Positions 1 through 10,110 of a stretch of 64,000 bases of DNA are shown here, piece after piece. The notes below the pieces were generated by a model that was given only the letters and a program-made list of their open reading frames with translations, ran no database searches and had not been told where the DNA came from. Where the stretch lies: assembly GCA_022701275.1 (NCBI GenBank), contig CP031740.1, forward strand, positions 4,227,001-4,291,000, read 5' to 3'. This DNA is from Microcoleus vaginatus PCC 9802. Lineage in GTDB: Bacteria; Cyanobacteriota; Cyanobacteriia; Cyanobacteriales; Microcoleaceae. The position numbers and the translations under genes are program-made. Numbering within the stretch: position 1 is the stretch's first letter; every line of letters begins with the position of its first letter.

Positions 1-36
1 GATATTGACCCAGAGGATTTTTCCGTGCAAACCTGA
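1..36 (+). CDS. 3' end of an unidentified gene (partial)
   Basis: The first 36 bases read in frame 1 as eleven residues, DIDPEDFSVQT, followed by TGA. This acidic, sense-like tail and a candidate terminator hairpin about 260 bases further on suggest that a plus-strand gene ends here, but most of it lies outside the window. There is no way to name it, and chance openness over 36 bases is common. Confidence 0.3.
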   Translation, partial: DIDPEDFSVQT

Positions 37-293
37 GTAAGACCAATTTAAAAAAGTCTGCTGGCTACCATCATCAGTCTTATACCAATTGTTAAAAGTC
101 ACAGAACCCCGCGCCGGACTTAGGATCAGCCGTTTCCCTACCCGATCCTCTGTACTTTACTCAACTGAAAACCGCTATATTGACAAAAGCCTTAATTCAT
201 GAAACACCGATAAACGTTCCCACAGTGTGCCAGTTCAAAGGGTGGAATGCACAAACCCTCGATCGCCCAAAAACTGTTAATAACATGAAGAAG

Positions 294-321
294 AAGCCCA
301 CCCTCGATCGAAGGTGGGCTT
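294..321 (+). terminator. Candidate intrinsic terminator hairpin
   Basis: Nine-base perfect arms AAGCCCACC and GGTGGGCTT enclose a ten-base loop containing CGATCG; the sequence after it on the plus strand is TTTGTTC. It could end the partial gene at the left edge. The short T run makes it only a fair terminator. Confidence 0.5.
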
Positions 322-518
322 TGTTCATGCCAGCTTACCGACAGCTAGGCAATCGGGTCTCTTGGCTGGTAGACGTAAAATATCGGAAAAAGATCCGAAC
401 GTCCGAAAAAACTTATCGCCCACCATTAAGCTTCAGTTTACCCAACCGGATCGGGAAAATTGCGCCCCTAGCGATGTTCCCCTGAAACCGGGGAACACTG
501 AGGCTTCAACTTTTCAAT

Positions 519-602
519 AGACTTCTGCAAAAAAGTTCGTCTTTCGCCGGCAGGATGCCCAACCCCTACTCCGCACAAGAATTAAAATTTTTCGAGAAGT
601 CT
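519..602. repeat. MITE-like element, terminal repeat AGACTTCT
   Basis: AGACTTCTGCAAAAA at 519-533 is mirrored by TTTTTCGAGAAGTCT at 588-602 (13 of 15 bases pair), with TA directly outside both ends. The interior of about 50 bases has no coding sense. Size, ends and TA flanks fit a non-autonomous element of the IS630/Tc1 kind (inference). Confidence 0.55.
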
Positions 603-638
603 TATAATTCTCTTCTTTAACTGGGATTTCCCAACTGA

Positions 639-1484
639 TTAGGCATCGTGATCGTGTGCAAAACGACGGAACAGGAAATCTAGGGCGTAGTTCCGCAAAT
701 TGTAGTATTCCGGATCTTCCATCATTTGAACCCGATCGCGCGGACGCGGAAAAGGAATCTCCAAAACTTCGCCAATTGTCGCCGATGGGCCATTAGTCAT
801 CATCACCAGTCGATCGGCCAAAAACAGCGCTTCGTCAATATCGTGAGTAATCATCAACACCGTACAGCGGTGATCGTTCCAGATTTTCAGCAACTCTTCT
901 TGCAATTCCTCCTTAGTAATTGCGTCCAGAGCACCAAAAGGTTCGTCTAAAATCAGCACTTTCGGGCGAATTGCCAAGGCGCGGGCAATAGAAACCCGCT
1001 GCTTCATCCCACCCGAAATTTGCGGCGGTCTTTTCTCAGCAGCTTCTGTCAATCCCACCATCGCCAAATGCTCTTTGACGATCGCATTTTTTTCGACCTT
1101 CGACTTATTCGGAAATACAGCATTAACAGCTATATAAACATTTTCAAACACCGTCCGCCAAGGCAGCAAAGCGTAACCCTGAAACACCACCATGCGATCG
1201 GGGCCCGGCTTTGTAATCCGCTGCCCGTTAATCGTCACGGTACCGGAGCTAGGATGGCTAAAACCCGACACCATATTTAACAGTGTTGATTTGCCGCAGC
1301 CCGAGTGTCCGATCAGAGTAATAAACTCTCCCTCAGCTACATTCAGATTGACGTTTTCTAAAGCCCTGTAACCGTTTGGATATTCTTTGTAAACACTGTC
1401 CATCACCAAAAAAGGTTGGCGGTGGTCTTTTCCCGGCTGGATTTGAGTTTTGGTGTTCGTCTGGTTTTTAGCGGTGTTGAGCAT
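639..1484 (-). CDS. nrtD: Nitrate/nitrite-type ABC transporter ATPase, NrtD
   Basis: ATP-hydrolysing subunit of an NrtABCD/CmpABCD-type importer, acting on the cytoplasmic face with NrtC. Walker A GHSGCGKS, signature ISGGMKQR, Walker B VLILDEPFGALD and the switch His in TMITHDIDEA-like sequence (here LMITHDID) are all present. The frame is open to 1538, but I prefer the Met at 1484 (MLNTAKNQ): the longer start lies in a repeat-like tract (1520-1577) also seen near 20.9 kb, and a 281-residue protein matches the family. It follows nrtC after about 180 bases and is last in the operon. The related bicarbonate subunit CmpD cannot be excluded from sequence reading alone. Confidence 0.88.
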   Translation of the reverse strand: MLNTAKNQTNTKTQIQPGKDHRQPFLVMDSVYKEYPNGYRALENVNLNVAEGEFITLIGHSGCGKSTLLNMVSGFSHPSSGTVTINGQRITKPGPDRMVVFQGYALLPWRTVFENVYIAVNAVFPNKSKVEKNAIVKEHLAMVGLTEAAEKRPPQISGGMKQRVSIARALAIRPKVLILDEPFGALDAITKEELQEELLKIWNDHRCTVLMITHDIDEALFLADRLVMMTNGPSATIGEVLEIPFPRPRDRVQMMEDPEYYNLRNYALDFLFRRFAHDHDA

Positions 1485-1668
1485 GGGTTTAGGAAATTGT
1501 GAGTGGGTGATTCGCAAAGAAAGAAGGAAGTTCGGCAACGAGCAATGTACGGGATTTAACGGATGTAACGGAGGTCATGAAGAGGGAATTGCTCACTAGC
1601 AATTAACAGCTAAAAACCAACAACTAACAATTAGCAATTAGCCTGTTTTTATCCAACGAAAAACCGCT

Positions 1669-3669
1669 CTAAGCAGCTCTGCGACCGGAATCGAGTACAA
1701 CTTCCGCCATCGTGAAATCGCGTTTAATCGCCAGATTGTTGAGATAGCCGATCGGATCGTCAGCATTAAACACCGAGCCGTCAAACAAGCTGAGAGAACC
1801 GCGAGTGTAAGTAATATCAGCCATCCCCAGCTCTCGCGCCGCCGTGCTGAACGCACCGACTCGCACCACCCGCTCCAGAATTTCCACCCAGTTGCGCGGG
1901 AACACAGTATCGCCCCAGCGCGCCATCTGCACCATGTGCCACAGTTGTTCGGTGCGGCTTGGGCGATTCACCCCCTCTCCAGAAAACAAGTGGTGGGCGT
2001 ATTCCCGCATCGGAGTATCGAGGTTGCAAGCAACAGATTTCGGGTCGCCGAGTTGGATGTAACTCTTATCAGTAGCGACGTATTCCCTTCCCGCGACAAT
2101 TTCCGAAACCTCGGCGGCGTGATTTGGATCGGCGCAATAGTGGCAAGCTTCGAGCAAAGCTTTGACTAGAGCAATGTGAGTGTTGGGATAAGCATTTGCC
2201 CAGTCTTCCCGCACCCCCAGAATTTTCGCGGGGTGTCCCGGCCACAGTTCCAAATCTGTCGCCACCGTAAAGCCGACTCCTTCCATCGAGGCCCGCAAAT
2301 TCCAAGGTTCGCCGACGCAGAAACCGTCAATAGTGCCGCCCTGCAAGTCAACGATCATCTGAGCCGGTGGGATATTTTTCAGCAACACATCGCGATCCGG
2401 GTCAATGCCGCCGGAAGCCAGCCAGTAACGCAGCAACAAGTTGTGCATCGAAGAAGGATGGACGATCGCCATACGGTGCGTTTGCGCGGGCGTTCTCTGG
2501 AGCATTTCTTTAAAGTCTGCCAGAGTGTAGATCCCTTGGTCGTAAAAGCGCCTCGCGAGGGTAATTCCGTTGCCATTGCGGCTCATGGTGAGGGCTGTAA
2601 CCGTCGGAATCGGCTTCTCTTGGTGGCCCCCCAAGCTCAACCACATCGCCATCCCAGAGGGCATTTGAGCTGCGTCTAAGTAACCTGCGGCGATGCCGTC
2701 TACGATGCCGCGCCAGCTTGTTTCCCGCACGAGGTGGACTTCATCGAGGCCGTGCTTGGCAAATAAGCCTTTTTCTTTGGCGACGGCGAGGGGAGCGCAG
2801 GCTGCGAGGGGGACGAAGCCGATTTCGAGGTTTACTTTTTCTAGGCCGTGGCGGGCGATCGCGGGTACTTTCCGCGCCCGCAGTTTTTTCACCCGCTTCT
2901 GCTGGTTGAGGAAGTAAATCATTTCGCTACGTAGAGCGTAGTAGCTGGGGTGTGAGACGACTTCCATCCGCTGGCGGGGGCGGGGGATGTCTACTTCGAG
3001 AATCCCGCCAATCTTCGATTCTGGGCCGTTGGTGAGCATGACAATGCGATCGCTCAGCAACACCGCCTCATCCACATCGTGCGTTACCATCAGGGCGCTG
3101 ATTTCGTACTCTTGGCAAATTTCCATCAACTTTTCTTGCAAGTTGCCGCGAGTCAAAGCATCCAAAGCGCCGAAGGGTTCGTCTAAGAGTAACAGTTTGG
3201 GGCGCAGGGCCAGAGCACGGGCGATCGCCACGCGCTGTTTTTGTCCGCCCGACAGCAGTGCCGGTTGCTTCTCGGCGTGGGGAGTTAAGCCCACCATATC
3301 GATGTGTTTTTGAATGATTTCGAGGCGTTCCGCCTTGGGTAAGCCACTCATCACCGAATCTACAGCTAGAGTAATATTTTCTCTGACCGTCCGCCACGGT
3401 AGCAGCGAATAGTTTTGGAATACTACCATGCGATCGGGGCCTGGCTGGGTGATTCTTTGCCCTTCAATTGTCACCAATCCGGATGTCGGCAAATCCAAAC
3501 CTGCCACCATATTGAGCAGCGTAGATTTGCCGCAGCCAGAGTGTCCAATTAATGAGATAAATTCGCCTTTTTTAATTTCCAGATCGATGCCTTTGAGGGC
3601 TATGTATGTGCCACCGTCTGATAAATTAAAAACTTTTTCGACTTGTTCTACTGCAATCAAAACAGACAT
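1669..3669 (-). CDS. nrtC: Nitrate-type ABC transporter ATPase fused to a substrate-binding-like domain, NrtC
   Basis: A 666-residue fusion: residues about 1-260 form an ABC ATPase (GHSGCGKS, LSGGQKQR, LLLLDEPFGALD) and residues about 285-660 are homologous to the periplasmic binding protein NrtA but stay in the cytoplasm. In the characterised nitrate transporter this C-terminal domain mediates inhibition of uptake by ammonium; that role is family knowledge, not visible here. The two-domain architecture is diagnostic of the NrtC/CmpC family and confirms the operon identity. Length matches the usual 660-670 residues. Confidence 0.9.
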   Translation of the reverse strand: MSVLIAVEQVEKVFNLSDGGTYIALKGIDLEIKKGEFISLIGHSGCGKSTLLNMVAGLDLPTSGLVTIEGQRITQPGPDRMVVFQNYSLLPWRTVRENITLAVDSVMSGLPKAERLEIIQKHIDMVGLTPHAEKQPALLSGGQKQRVAIARALALRPKLLLLDEPFGALDALTRGNLQEKLMEICQEYEISALMVTHDVDEAVLLSDRIVMLTNGPESKIGGILEVDIPRPRQRMEVVSHPSYYALRSEMIYFLNQQKRVKKLRARKVPAIARHGLEKVNLEIGFVPLAACAPLAVAKEKGLFAKHGLDEVHLVRETSWRGIVDGIAAGYLDAAQMPSGMAMWLSLGGHQEKPIPTVTALTMSRNGNGITLARRFYDQGIYTLADFKEMLQRTPAQTHRMAIVHPSSMHNLLLRYWLASGGIDPDRDVLLKNIPPAQMIVDLQGGTIDGFCVGEPWNLRASMEGVGFTVATDLELWPGHPAKILGVREDWANAYPNTHIALVKALLEACHYCADPNHAAEVSEIVAGREYVATDKSYIQLGDPKSVACNLDTPMREYAHHLFSGEGVNRPSRTEQLWHMVQMARWGDTVFPRNWVEILERVVRVGAFSTAARELGMADITYTRGSLSLFDGSVFNADDPIGYLNNLAIKRDFTMAEVVLDSGRRAA

Positions 3670-3887
3670 GATTTTCTTGCCTTTTTTGTAGGTTTGTTAT
3701 TTCGATAGCTGCTAATTAACTTCCCAGGCAGAGCCTAGAAGTAGATTGGAGGGAGAGACTGGAAGTATAAATACTGTGACTTTCCCGTAGAATATTATCT
3801 ACTTCTTCCCTCTTCTTCCTTCGTGTCCTTCGCGTCTTCGCGGTTAAATAATCCTAATTCTTCCGGCATCCAAGAAGTAACTCAAAA

Positions 3888-4733
3888 CTACTTTCCTTGA
3901 CTAGGAGCAATCTTTTGCTGCAACCAAGCCATCATGCGATCGAGCAACAAACCAACAGCGCCAATGTAGAACACCGCTAACAGAATTTCGCTGATGTAGT
4001 TTTGCTGGTAAGCATTCCAAATAAAGAAGCCGATACCCGTAATCCCAGACATCACAATTTCCGCAGCAATAATCGCCAGCCAAGCCAAACCGATCGCAAT
4101 TCTCAATCCTGTGAAGATATAAGGAAGCGCCGACGGAAACAAAATATTCATGTAATATTCCTGACGAGAAAGTTGCAGCACTTTCGCCACGTTGTTGTAA
4201 TCGTCGGGAATTTGGCGAACACCTTCAGCCGTGTTGATTAAAATCGGCCAAACTGAGGTGATAAAAATCACGAACAAAGCAGCAGGTTCGTTTTGTTGCA
4301 GTGCAGCCAGGGCGATCGGCACCCAAGCCAAAGGCGCTACCATCCGCAAAAACTGGAAAATCGGATCTAAAGCCCTATTTAAAAAAGGATTCGTACCTAC
4401 GACAACCCCCATGCTGATTCCCACAGCCGCCGCGAGAGTGTAGCCTTTTGCCACCCGTTCCAAACTAGCCAAAGTCTGCCAAAATAAGCCGACTCCGTAG
4501 GTTTTGGAGTTCATGAAAGGATACAGCAACAAAATCCGCGTCCGTTCGTCAGTCCAAACGCTGATCGGCCCGGGCAGTTTGATCAGTCCCGTACTTGACA
4601 AGAACTGCCAAACTAACAAAAATCCAATTACTCCCAAAATTGGCGGCAAGATATTCGGGGAATTCTTCTTCCAAAATTCGCCAAATGCTCCTTGGGCATC
4701 GACTCCGCCTCTCCGATTTGTGCTGACAGCCAT
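3888..4733 (-). CDS. nrtB: Nitrate-type ABC transporter permease, NrtB
   Basis: Integral membrane permease of 281 residues with about six hydrophobic segments. The EAA loop that docks to the ATPases is recognisable around residues 185-205 (EYYMNILFPSALPYIFTGLR). Close to the usual 275-282 residues for NrtB/CmpB. It lies 64 bases downstream of nrtA and about 220 bases upstream of nrtC; the latter gap contains no other gene. Forms the transmembrane channel for the anion delivered by NrtA. Confidence 0.9.
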   Translation of the reverse strand: MAVSTNRRGGVDAQGAFGEFWKKNSPNILPPILGVIGFLLVWQFLSSTGLIKLPGPISVWTDERTRILLLYPFMNSKTYGVGLFWQTLASLERVAKGYTLAAAVGISMGVVVGTNPFLNRALDPIFQFLRMVAPLAWVPIALAALQQNEPAALFVIFITSVWPILINTAEGVRQIPDDYNNVAKVLQLSRQEYYMNILFPSALPYIFTGLRIAIGLAWLAIIAAEIVMSGITGIGFFIWNAYQQNYISEILLAVFYIGAVGLLLDRMMAWLQQKIAPSQGK

Positions 4734-4797
4734 CTTGTTAATCTCCTATGTTTCTGCTGTTTTTTTCGAGACTCAATTATGCGAAGCTAAGACCCCA

Positions 4798-6183
4798 TCA
4801 CACTTTTTTAATTGCCAAACTCTTAAGGTAAGCTTCGGGATTTTCCGGGTTGAACTCTTTGCCGTCAAAGAACTTCTCAATGCCGCGAGACGTACTTTTC
4901 GGAATGTCAGCATCAGCAACTCCGGCTAATTTAGCTGCTTTCTTCCAGATATCTGCACGGTTGACTTTATCGATGAGTGTCTTTTTGTCTGCCAAGGTTT
5001 TTGTCGGCAGGAAACCCCAGCGAACGCTTTCGGTAATGAACCATAAATCGTGACTCTTGTAGGGATAAGAAACGTTGCCGAGGTCGTCTTTCCAGTACAG
5101 CGGACTGCTCTTGAAGTCGTTGATGTCTGGTTTGCCGTCGCCCATGACATACTTGCCTTCATAAGGAGGCGTCAAAACCGTCGGAGATACGTCAAAGAAG
5201 TTTCTTCCAGAAACAATGGCGACTAATTCGGCTCGATGTTCGGGCTTGTCGCACCACTGCTGTGCCTCAATTAGTCCTGCGAGTAAGGCTTCGGTGGCTT
5301 TGGGGTGTTTGTCTACCCAGTCGCCGCGAATTGCTAGATATTCCTCTGGATGTGCTTTCCAGATTTCGGAGGTGAGGGCGGACATGAAGCCGATGTTTTC
5401 TTTGACAATCCGCAGCGGCCAGGGGTCGCCGGTGCTGAAACCGTCCATACTTCCGGTTTTCATGTTGGCCACGGTTTGGGCGGCCGGTACTGTTAGCAGT
5501 TCGACATCTGTATCGGGATTGATGCCGTTAGCTGCCAGCCAGTAGCGAAGCCACAAGTCTTGGTTGACTTTGGGGAAGGTGTAGGCTGCTTTGAAGGGAG
5601 TACCTGCTTGTTTGAGGCCTTTGATGTAGTCTTGGGCCGCTTGATCTAGTTTAAGTCCGAGCCCTTTGCCTTGGTGTTTGCTCGCGATCGCAATTCCATT
5701 TCCTTGAGTGTTCAACTGGGCTAGAACATACATCGGGATTTGGACGCCGTTTTTGGTGATCAGACCTTTACTAATTTGATAAGGCATCGGCATTTGCCAC
5801 TGGCCGCCGTCAATGCCGCCGCCGGCAGAGCCGATTTCTACGTTATCTCTGGCAGAGCCCCAGTTGGCTTGTTTAGCAACTGTTACCTCAGTCATGCCGT
5901 ATTTGGCAAAAAAGCCTTTTTCTTGGGCAATGATTAAAGGTGCTGCTTCGACGATCGGGATATATCCCAATGTAATTTTAGTGCTTTCAATTCCTTCGAC
6001 TCTTTTCTCGTTGGCAACAGCCATTACTGAGGTAGCCGCGGGTATTGCGCCGTCAGCACCGGCAGTTGCACCGGGTTCTGGGGGATTTCCCAAACAGCCT
6101 TTGAGCAGTATTGAACTGACAGCAGATGCACCTGCTGTAACGATAAATTTACGCCGAGAAAATTGCTCTGAAAACTTTGTCAT
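4798..6183 (-). CDS. nrtA: Periplasmic anion-binding lipoprotein, NrtA (nitrate/nitrite; CmpA-type not excluded)
   Basis: Substrate-binding lipoprotein of 461 residues. The N-terminus has a twin-arginine-like SRRKFIV motif followed by a lipobox-like LLKGC (Cys30), then a Gly/Ala/Pro-rich linker. Binding-protein hallmarks include [41 protein letters not shown] and HPEEYLAIR. First gene of the operon. NrtA and the bicarbonate-binding CmpA are close relatives; I favour nitrate because of the NtcA-type box upstream, but alignment of the binding pocket is needed to decide. The start codon is the only Met before the Tat/lipoprotein signal. Confidence 0.87.
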   Translation of the reverse strand: MTKFSEQFSRRKFIVTAGASAVSSILLKGCLGNPPEPGATAGADGAIPAATSVMAVANEKRVEGIESTKITLGYIPIVEAAPLIIAQEKGFFAKYGMTEVTVAKQANWGSARDNVEIGSAGGGIDGGQWQMPMPYQISKGLITKNGVQIPMYVLAQLNTQGNGIAIASKHQGKGLGLKLDQAAQDYIKGLKQAGTPFKAAYTFPKVNQDLWLRYWLAANGINPDTDVELLTVPAAQTVANMKTGSMDGFSTGDPWPLRIVKENIGFMSALTSEIWKAHPEEYLAIRGDWVDKHPKATEALLAGLIEAQQWCDKPEHRAELVAIVSGRNFFDVSPTVLTPPYEGKYVMGDGKPDINDFKSSPLYWKDDLGNVSYPYKSHDLWFITESVRWGFLPTKTLADKKTLIDKVNRADIWKKAAKLAGVADADIPKSTSRGIEKFFDGKEFNPENPEAYLKSLAIKKV

Positions 6184-6254
6184 AGTCTAGCCTCGCTGCA
6201 ATTCATAATCTTCTGTAACGACATCACTGAAGTTTATCAAGGCGCTTTTTTTCT

Positions 6255-6278
6255 GTTCGCTAAGGGAATTTAGCGAAC
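6255..6278. promoter_or_regulatory. LysR-type operator candidate upstream of nrtA
   Basis: Perfect nine-base inverted repeat GTTCGCTAA / TTAGCGAAC with a six-base spacer, 72-95 bases before the nrtA start. The length and T-N11-A character suit a LysR-family regulator; NtcB (nitrate) and CmpR (bicarbonate) regulate such operons in cyanobacteria. It could instead be a leader RNA hairpin; no T tract follows on the minus strand, so it is not a terminator for that strand. Confidence 0.4.
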
Positions 6279-6711
6279 TGTTTTGAGCGCTGGTTGGCAG
6301 GAGGGAGCAAAAGATTTATCGCTAGCATAAGTCTTTAAACTATCCCTGCTGATTTGACTTTTTTGATTAATATCGATATTTCGATCGGCCGAGTTCTGTG
6401 AACTCACTTTTTGCGAGCCGCACGTTTCCTTGACTTGATAATTAACTCTACCTTACTCGCGCCACAATTCTAAAACAATTATTAAATTTGATTGATAAGT
6501 AAATCTTTTAGGATGACGCTATCGATAACGAACCGTTGGGAAGGGCGATCTGGTTTGCTTATCAAAACTGGTTCAAACCAAGACTTGCTGGGTAAAGGTT
6601 GTAGCGAATGGCGATCGGGGCTCATTTAAATCTATTGTCAATAAGCGGCAAATCTCGCTACCCGCGCACATTTACTTTGTTAATATCTCTCTACTTTTTT
6701 AATGGTTAATT

Positions 6712-6725
6712 GTAGTGCATTATAC
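6712..6725 (-). promoter_or_regulatory. NtcA binding-site candidate GTA-N8-TAC
   Basis: GTAGTGCATTATAC matches the palindromic NtcA consensus GTA-N8-TAC exactly. It lies about 530 bases before nrtA, which implies a long leader; no convincing TAN3T -10 box at the expected distance could be picked out by eye. The site supports nitrogen control of the operon. Confidence 0.5.
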
Positions 6726-6867
6726 AGAAACAATTAAGGTTTTACGAACCGGCTGTTTTCAAAGGGTTAACGGGTTTTCATTGGTGGACTAAAATTGGCG
6801 CTTAATCGTAAGTGATTTACCGAATATGATATGACGTGGGCTTTCAGGTTCGATTTCTGTAAAACAG

Positions 6868-6900
6868 AGAAACCCGGTTTCTTGAAGAAACCGGGTTTCT
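6868..6900 (-). terminator. Hairpin terminator after the P-type ATPase gene
   Basis: AGAAACCCGGTTTC and GAAACCGGGTTTCT form a 14-base perfect stem over a five-base loop (TTGAA), 65 bases past the ATPase stop codon. It belongs to the AAACCCGGTTTCT repeat family found at four or more other places in the window, so it is probably a repeat recruited as a terminator. Confidence 0.55.
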
Positions 6901-6964
6901 GAACACCCGAAATTACTAATCGGTGGCAGTACCTACAAGTTCGATCGCACTTTTGTGCAGCAGG

Positions 6965-9730
6965 TTAGTTGGGCGGGTCAAAGCGGTTGACCGAGAGAGC
7001 AACACCGATCATCGGTAGCGCGACTCCGAAACAAATCAACCACTGATCCAAGTTCATTGGAGCCGTCTCAAATATGCGATTGACAAACGGAGAATTAGCA
7101 AAGATGATCTGCAAAATCACCGCCAGGACAATTCCCACACCGAGGGCGGGAGCGCCGCTAACTTCTTCCTTAGAACCGCTAAACTTAGCAATCAAAGAAG
7201 GCAACAACTGGCTGAGACTCAACAGGTAAAAAATTCTCCCCATTACCAAAGCTTGAATCGCCATCGTGCGAGCCAGTTCCAAAGTTCCCCACTCCGCTTG
7301 GCGCACCCATTCAAACATTCCGAAAATCAGAGTCCAGTTGTAAAGAGAAATAGCGATGATCCGCTTGATCCGATTTCCGGTGAGAAAAGGTTCGTTTACC
7401 GGTCGGGGCTGCTGTTTCATGACTCCCACGGACTTGGGCTCGAAAGCCAGAGGCACAGTCATGGTGATCGAGTTGAGCATATTCAGCCAGAGAATTTGTA
7501 GCGACAAAATCGGCAATTCTCGACCTAGGAGCGTGCTGAGCAAAATTGTCATCGATTCTCCGCCGTTGACTGGGAGAATGAAGCTGATTGCTTTGAGCAG
7601 ATTTTTGTAAACCGATCGCCCTTCTTCTACAGCAGATTCGATCGAAGCAAAGTTATCGTCAGTCAGAATCATGTCCGCGGCTTCCTTAGAAACCTCCGTA
7701 CCGCTACCCATGGCAATCCCGATATCCGCTTGTTTGAGAGCGGGCGCGTCGTTAACGCCGTCTCCCGTCATCGCCACAATTTCGCCTTTCTGCTGCAAGG
7801 CTTCTACGAGGCGGAGTTTTTGTTCGGGGGCGACGCGGGCAAAAACTGAACCTGCTTCTACAGCTTCGGCGAGTTCGTTCTTGCTCATTTCGGCGAGTTG
7901 GGCGCCGGTGTAGGCTACAAGTTCTCTGTGGTGTTTAGTTTTGCGGAATCCCATGCGGCGGGCGATCGCCTTGGCTGTAGCGATGTGGTCGCCGGTAATC
8001 ATTTTGACTTGGATGCCGGCGGTTTGACAAGCTTGGACGGCTGCGATCGCTTCTGCCCGCGGCGGGTCAATCATGCCTTGCAGTCCCAAGAAAACCAGGC
8101 CTGACTCCAAATCCGAGTGATCGACGGAATTTTGGCTTTGGGGTACTGGCTTTTTCGCTAAAGCCAAGACGCGCAAGCCTTGCTTTGCCATTTCATCGAC
8201 TTGATGGTGAATTTGTTCGCGATCGACTTCTACCGGATTTCCTTGAGTGTCGAGACTGGAAGCGCAGCGGCCGAGAATTGATTCTACTGAACCTTTGACG
8301 TACAAAATTTTGCCAGTGGGAGTTCGGTGCAGCGTCGCCATGTATTGAAACTGAGATTCAAAGGGAATTGAATCCAGCCGCTGCATTGACTTGGACAAAA
8401 CTTGCTGACTCAAATCAGCTTTTTTGCCTGCAGCAATTAATGCTCCCTCTGTCGGATCTCCGACGACAATCCAATCATCATCTTTAAATTCCAAGTGAGA
8501 GTCGTTGCAAAGGAGTCCAGCTTGCAAACATTCTTGCAAAGTTGGAGCTTGACTGACAGTAATTGGCAGTTGATTGAGTTGAATTTCACCTTCGGGGCTG
8601 TATCCCGTACCCGTAACCGAGTAGGATTCGCCGCCAGAATAGATTTCTTGCACCGTCATTTGGTTTTCCGTCAAAGTTCCGGTTTTGTCGGAACAGATGA
8701 CTGTAGCGCCGCCGAGGGTTTCCACTGCGGGCAATTTGCGGACGATCGCGTGGCGATTTGCCATCCGGGAAACGCCTACGGCTAGGGTGACGGTGATGAC
8801 GGCGGGTAAGCCTTCGGGAATTGCGCCGACAATCAGGGCGACTGCGGGTTCGACTGCTTCTTTAAAGGCTGAAACCCCCTCAGGGACTGGCCGCCCCAAT
8901 CGAACGGCGAAGGTCAAGGTTGCCATTCCCAGCACGAATAACAGCCAGTTTTGACTGAATTGGTTGAATTTGCGGGTTAAGGGGGTGGTGAGGTCGAGGT
9001 GCCGATCTAATAGTTGGGAGATTTTGCCGGTTTCGGTTTTATTGGCGATCGCAATTACGATGCCGCTACCTTGGCCAAAAGTGACAAAACTGCCGGCATA
9101 GGCCATGTTATCCCGTTCTGCTAGTGGCGTTTCTTGTGGCAGAACCAAGTCTCCAGATTGTCCTAATTCTTTTTCGACAGCAACTGATTCCCCGGTGAGT
9201 CCCGATTCGTCGATTTGCAAGTCGCGCACTTTCACTAAGCGCAAGTCGGCCGGTACTTTGTCGCCGGAACTCAGGATTACTAAGTCGCCGACTACGAGTT
9301 CTTTGGAGGGAATTCTTAATTTTTTGCCACCCCGAATGACTGTGGCTTCGGTGGTGACAGCTTGGGCTAGGGCTTCAATTTTTTTCTCGGCTCCAGCTTC
9401 TTGGATGAAACTAATAGTAGCGTTGGTGGTTGTTACGCCCCAAATTACGCTAGCGTTTAGCCATTCTCCGATCACTGCTTTGATTAAACCTGCACTCAGC
9501 AAGATGATCAGGAGGGGTTGGTTAAATTGCAGGATAAATTTTAACCAGGCTGGTTTCGCTGCTTTAACCGTTAGTTCGTTGGGCCCGAATTTCTGTTGGC
9601 GATGGTTGGCTTCTGTCGGTTCTAAACCGCTTTCCAGGTTGGTTCCTAAGATAGTTGCAACCTTGGATATTTCTAGGTAGTGCCAATATTGCTCTGCTAC
9701 GTCTACATCGTTGGCGGATCTTGATGGCAT
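6965..9730 (-). CDS. P2-type (PacL/PMA1-like) cation-transporting P-type ATPase
   Basis: Ion pump of 921 residues. In order: cation-ATPase N-domain, two membrane helices, actuator domain with LTGES, helix 4 with [15 protein letters not shown], phosphorylation site CSDKTGTLT, nucleotide-binding GDPTEGAL, hinge [17 protein letters not shown], then about six C-terminal helices. The helix-6 segment reads [19 protein letters not shown], where Ca2+ pumps carry NLVTD; the Asp is Ser here, so a monovalent cation or H+ substrate is possible. I start at the ATG at 9730, preceded by AGGAAG five bases upstream; an in-frame TTG at 9793 is weaker. A fragment resembling its hinge region recurs as debris at 10290-10346 and 12467-12522. 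Confidence 0.88.
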   Translation of the reverse strand: MPSRSANDVDVAEQYWHYLEISKVATILGTNLESGLEPTEANHRQQKFGPNELTVKAAKPAWLKFILQFNQPLLIILLSAGLIKAVIGEWLNASVIWGVTTTNATISFIQEAGAEKKIEALAQAVTTEATVIRGGKKLRIPSKELVVGDLVILSSGDKVPADLRLVKVRDLQIDESGLTGESVAVEKELGQSGDLVLPQETPLAERDNMAYAGSFVTFGQGSGIVIAIANKTETGKISQLLDRHLDLTTPLTRKFNQFSQNWLLFVLGMATLTFAVRLGRPVPEGVSAFKEAVEPAVALIVGAIPEGLPAVITVTLAVGVSRMANRHAIVRKLPAVETLGGATVICSDKTGTLTENQMTVQEIYSGGESYSVTGTGYSPEGEIQLNQLPITVSQAPTLQECLQAGLLCNDSHLEFKDDDWIVVGDPTEGALIAAGKKADLSQQVLSKSMQRLDSIPFESQFQYMATLHRTPTGKILYVKGSVESILGRCASSLDTQGNPVEVDREQIHHQVDEMAKQGLRVLALAKKPVPQSQNSVDHSDLESGLVFLGLQGMIDPPRAEAIAAVQACQTAGIQVKMITGDHIATAKAIARRMGFRKTKHHRELVAYTGAQLAEMSKNELAEAVEAGSVFARVAPEQKLRLVEALQQKGEIVAMTGDGVNDAPALKQADIGIAMGSGTEVSKEAADMILTDDNFASIESAVEEGRSVYKNLLKAISFILPVNGGESMTILLSTLLGRELPILSLQILWLNMLNSITMTVPLAFEPKSVGVMKQQPRPVNEPFLTGNRIKRIIAISLYNWTLIFGMFEWVRQAEWGTLELARTMAIQALVMGRIFYLLSLSQLLPSLIAKFSGSKEEVSGAPALGVGIVLAVILQIIFANSPFVNRIFETAPMNLDQWLICFGVALPMIGVALSVNRFDPPN

Positions 9731-10110
9731 GATTCTTCCTGAATATTTGGGGTGTCTGACGAACTTCGATCGCTCATTAATAGGCACGCTCAATACAACT
9801 CACCGCTCGTTGGAGCGTGAATATATTGAGCGGCCTAATTGTTTGTTGAATGCTTTAACGGGCTGTGACTTACATCTATATTACAACGGATGTGGCCGTT
9901 TGTGGCAATAGATTTGGGAAATTTTTTCCGGCGCTAGATCTTGTTTGGGGCTTGGTGGCTAAGATGGGGAAAAGTCGATCGAGTCGCTTGACATTTGGCA
10001 AATTTTAGGTGTGGTTAAAGAAATAGGGAAGAAGGCAGAAGGCAAAAGAAAAATGCTGCGACTCCCCCACTCTCCTCCTCCTGGGCTCCCCGACGGACGA
10101 TCGCCGATCG
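9731..10110. other. Spacer without recognised genes
   Basis: Contains the promoter side of the ATPase gene and a low-complexity GAAGAAGGCAGAAGG tract near 10030. I see no gene or clear signal. Confidence 0.5.

Larger units (their letters stand above)
37..638. other. Non-coding stretch left of the transporter operon
   Basis: Apart from the hairpin at 294-321 and the MITE-like element at 519-602 I see no gene here. Small open frames at 180-520 have no family resemblance and no ribosome-binding site. On the minus strand this is the region downstream of nrtD. Confidence 0.6.
6184..6964. other. Long leader/promoter region of the nrt operon
   Basis: About 780 bases without a gene. It holds a LysR-like dyad (6255-6278), a GTA-N8-TAC box (6712-6725), a 25-base motif shared with 16386-16410 (6808-6832) and a strong hairpin (6868-6900) that probably ends the ATPase transcript coming from the right. 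Confidence 0.7.

Noticed and set aside
9731..9793. TTG start for the P-type ATPase
   Set aside because: The ATG at 9730 has AGGAAG correctly spaced, whereas the TTG has none and adds non-family sequence.
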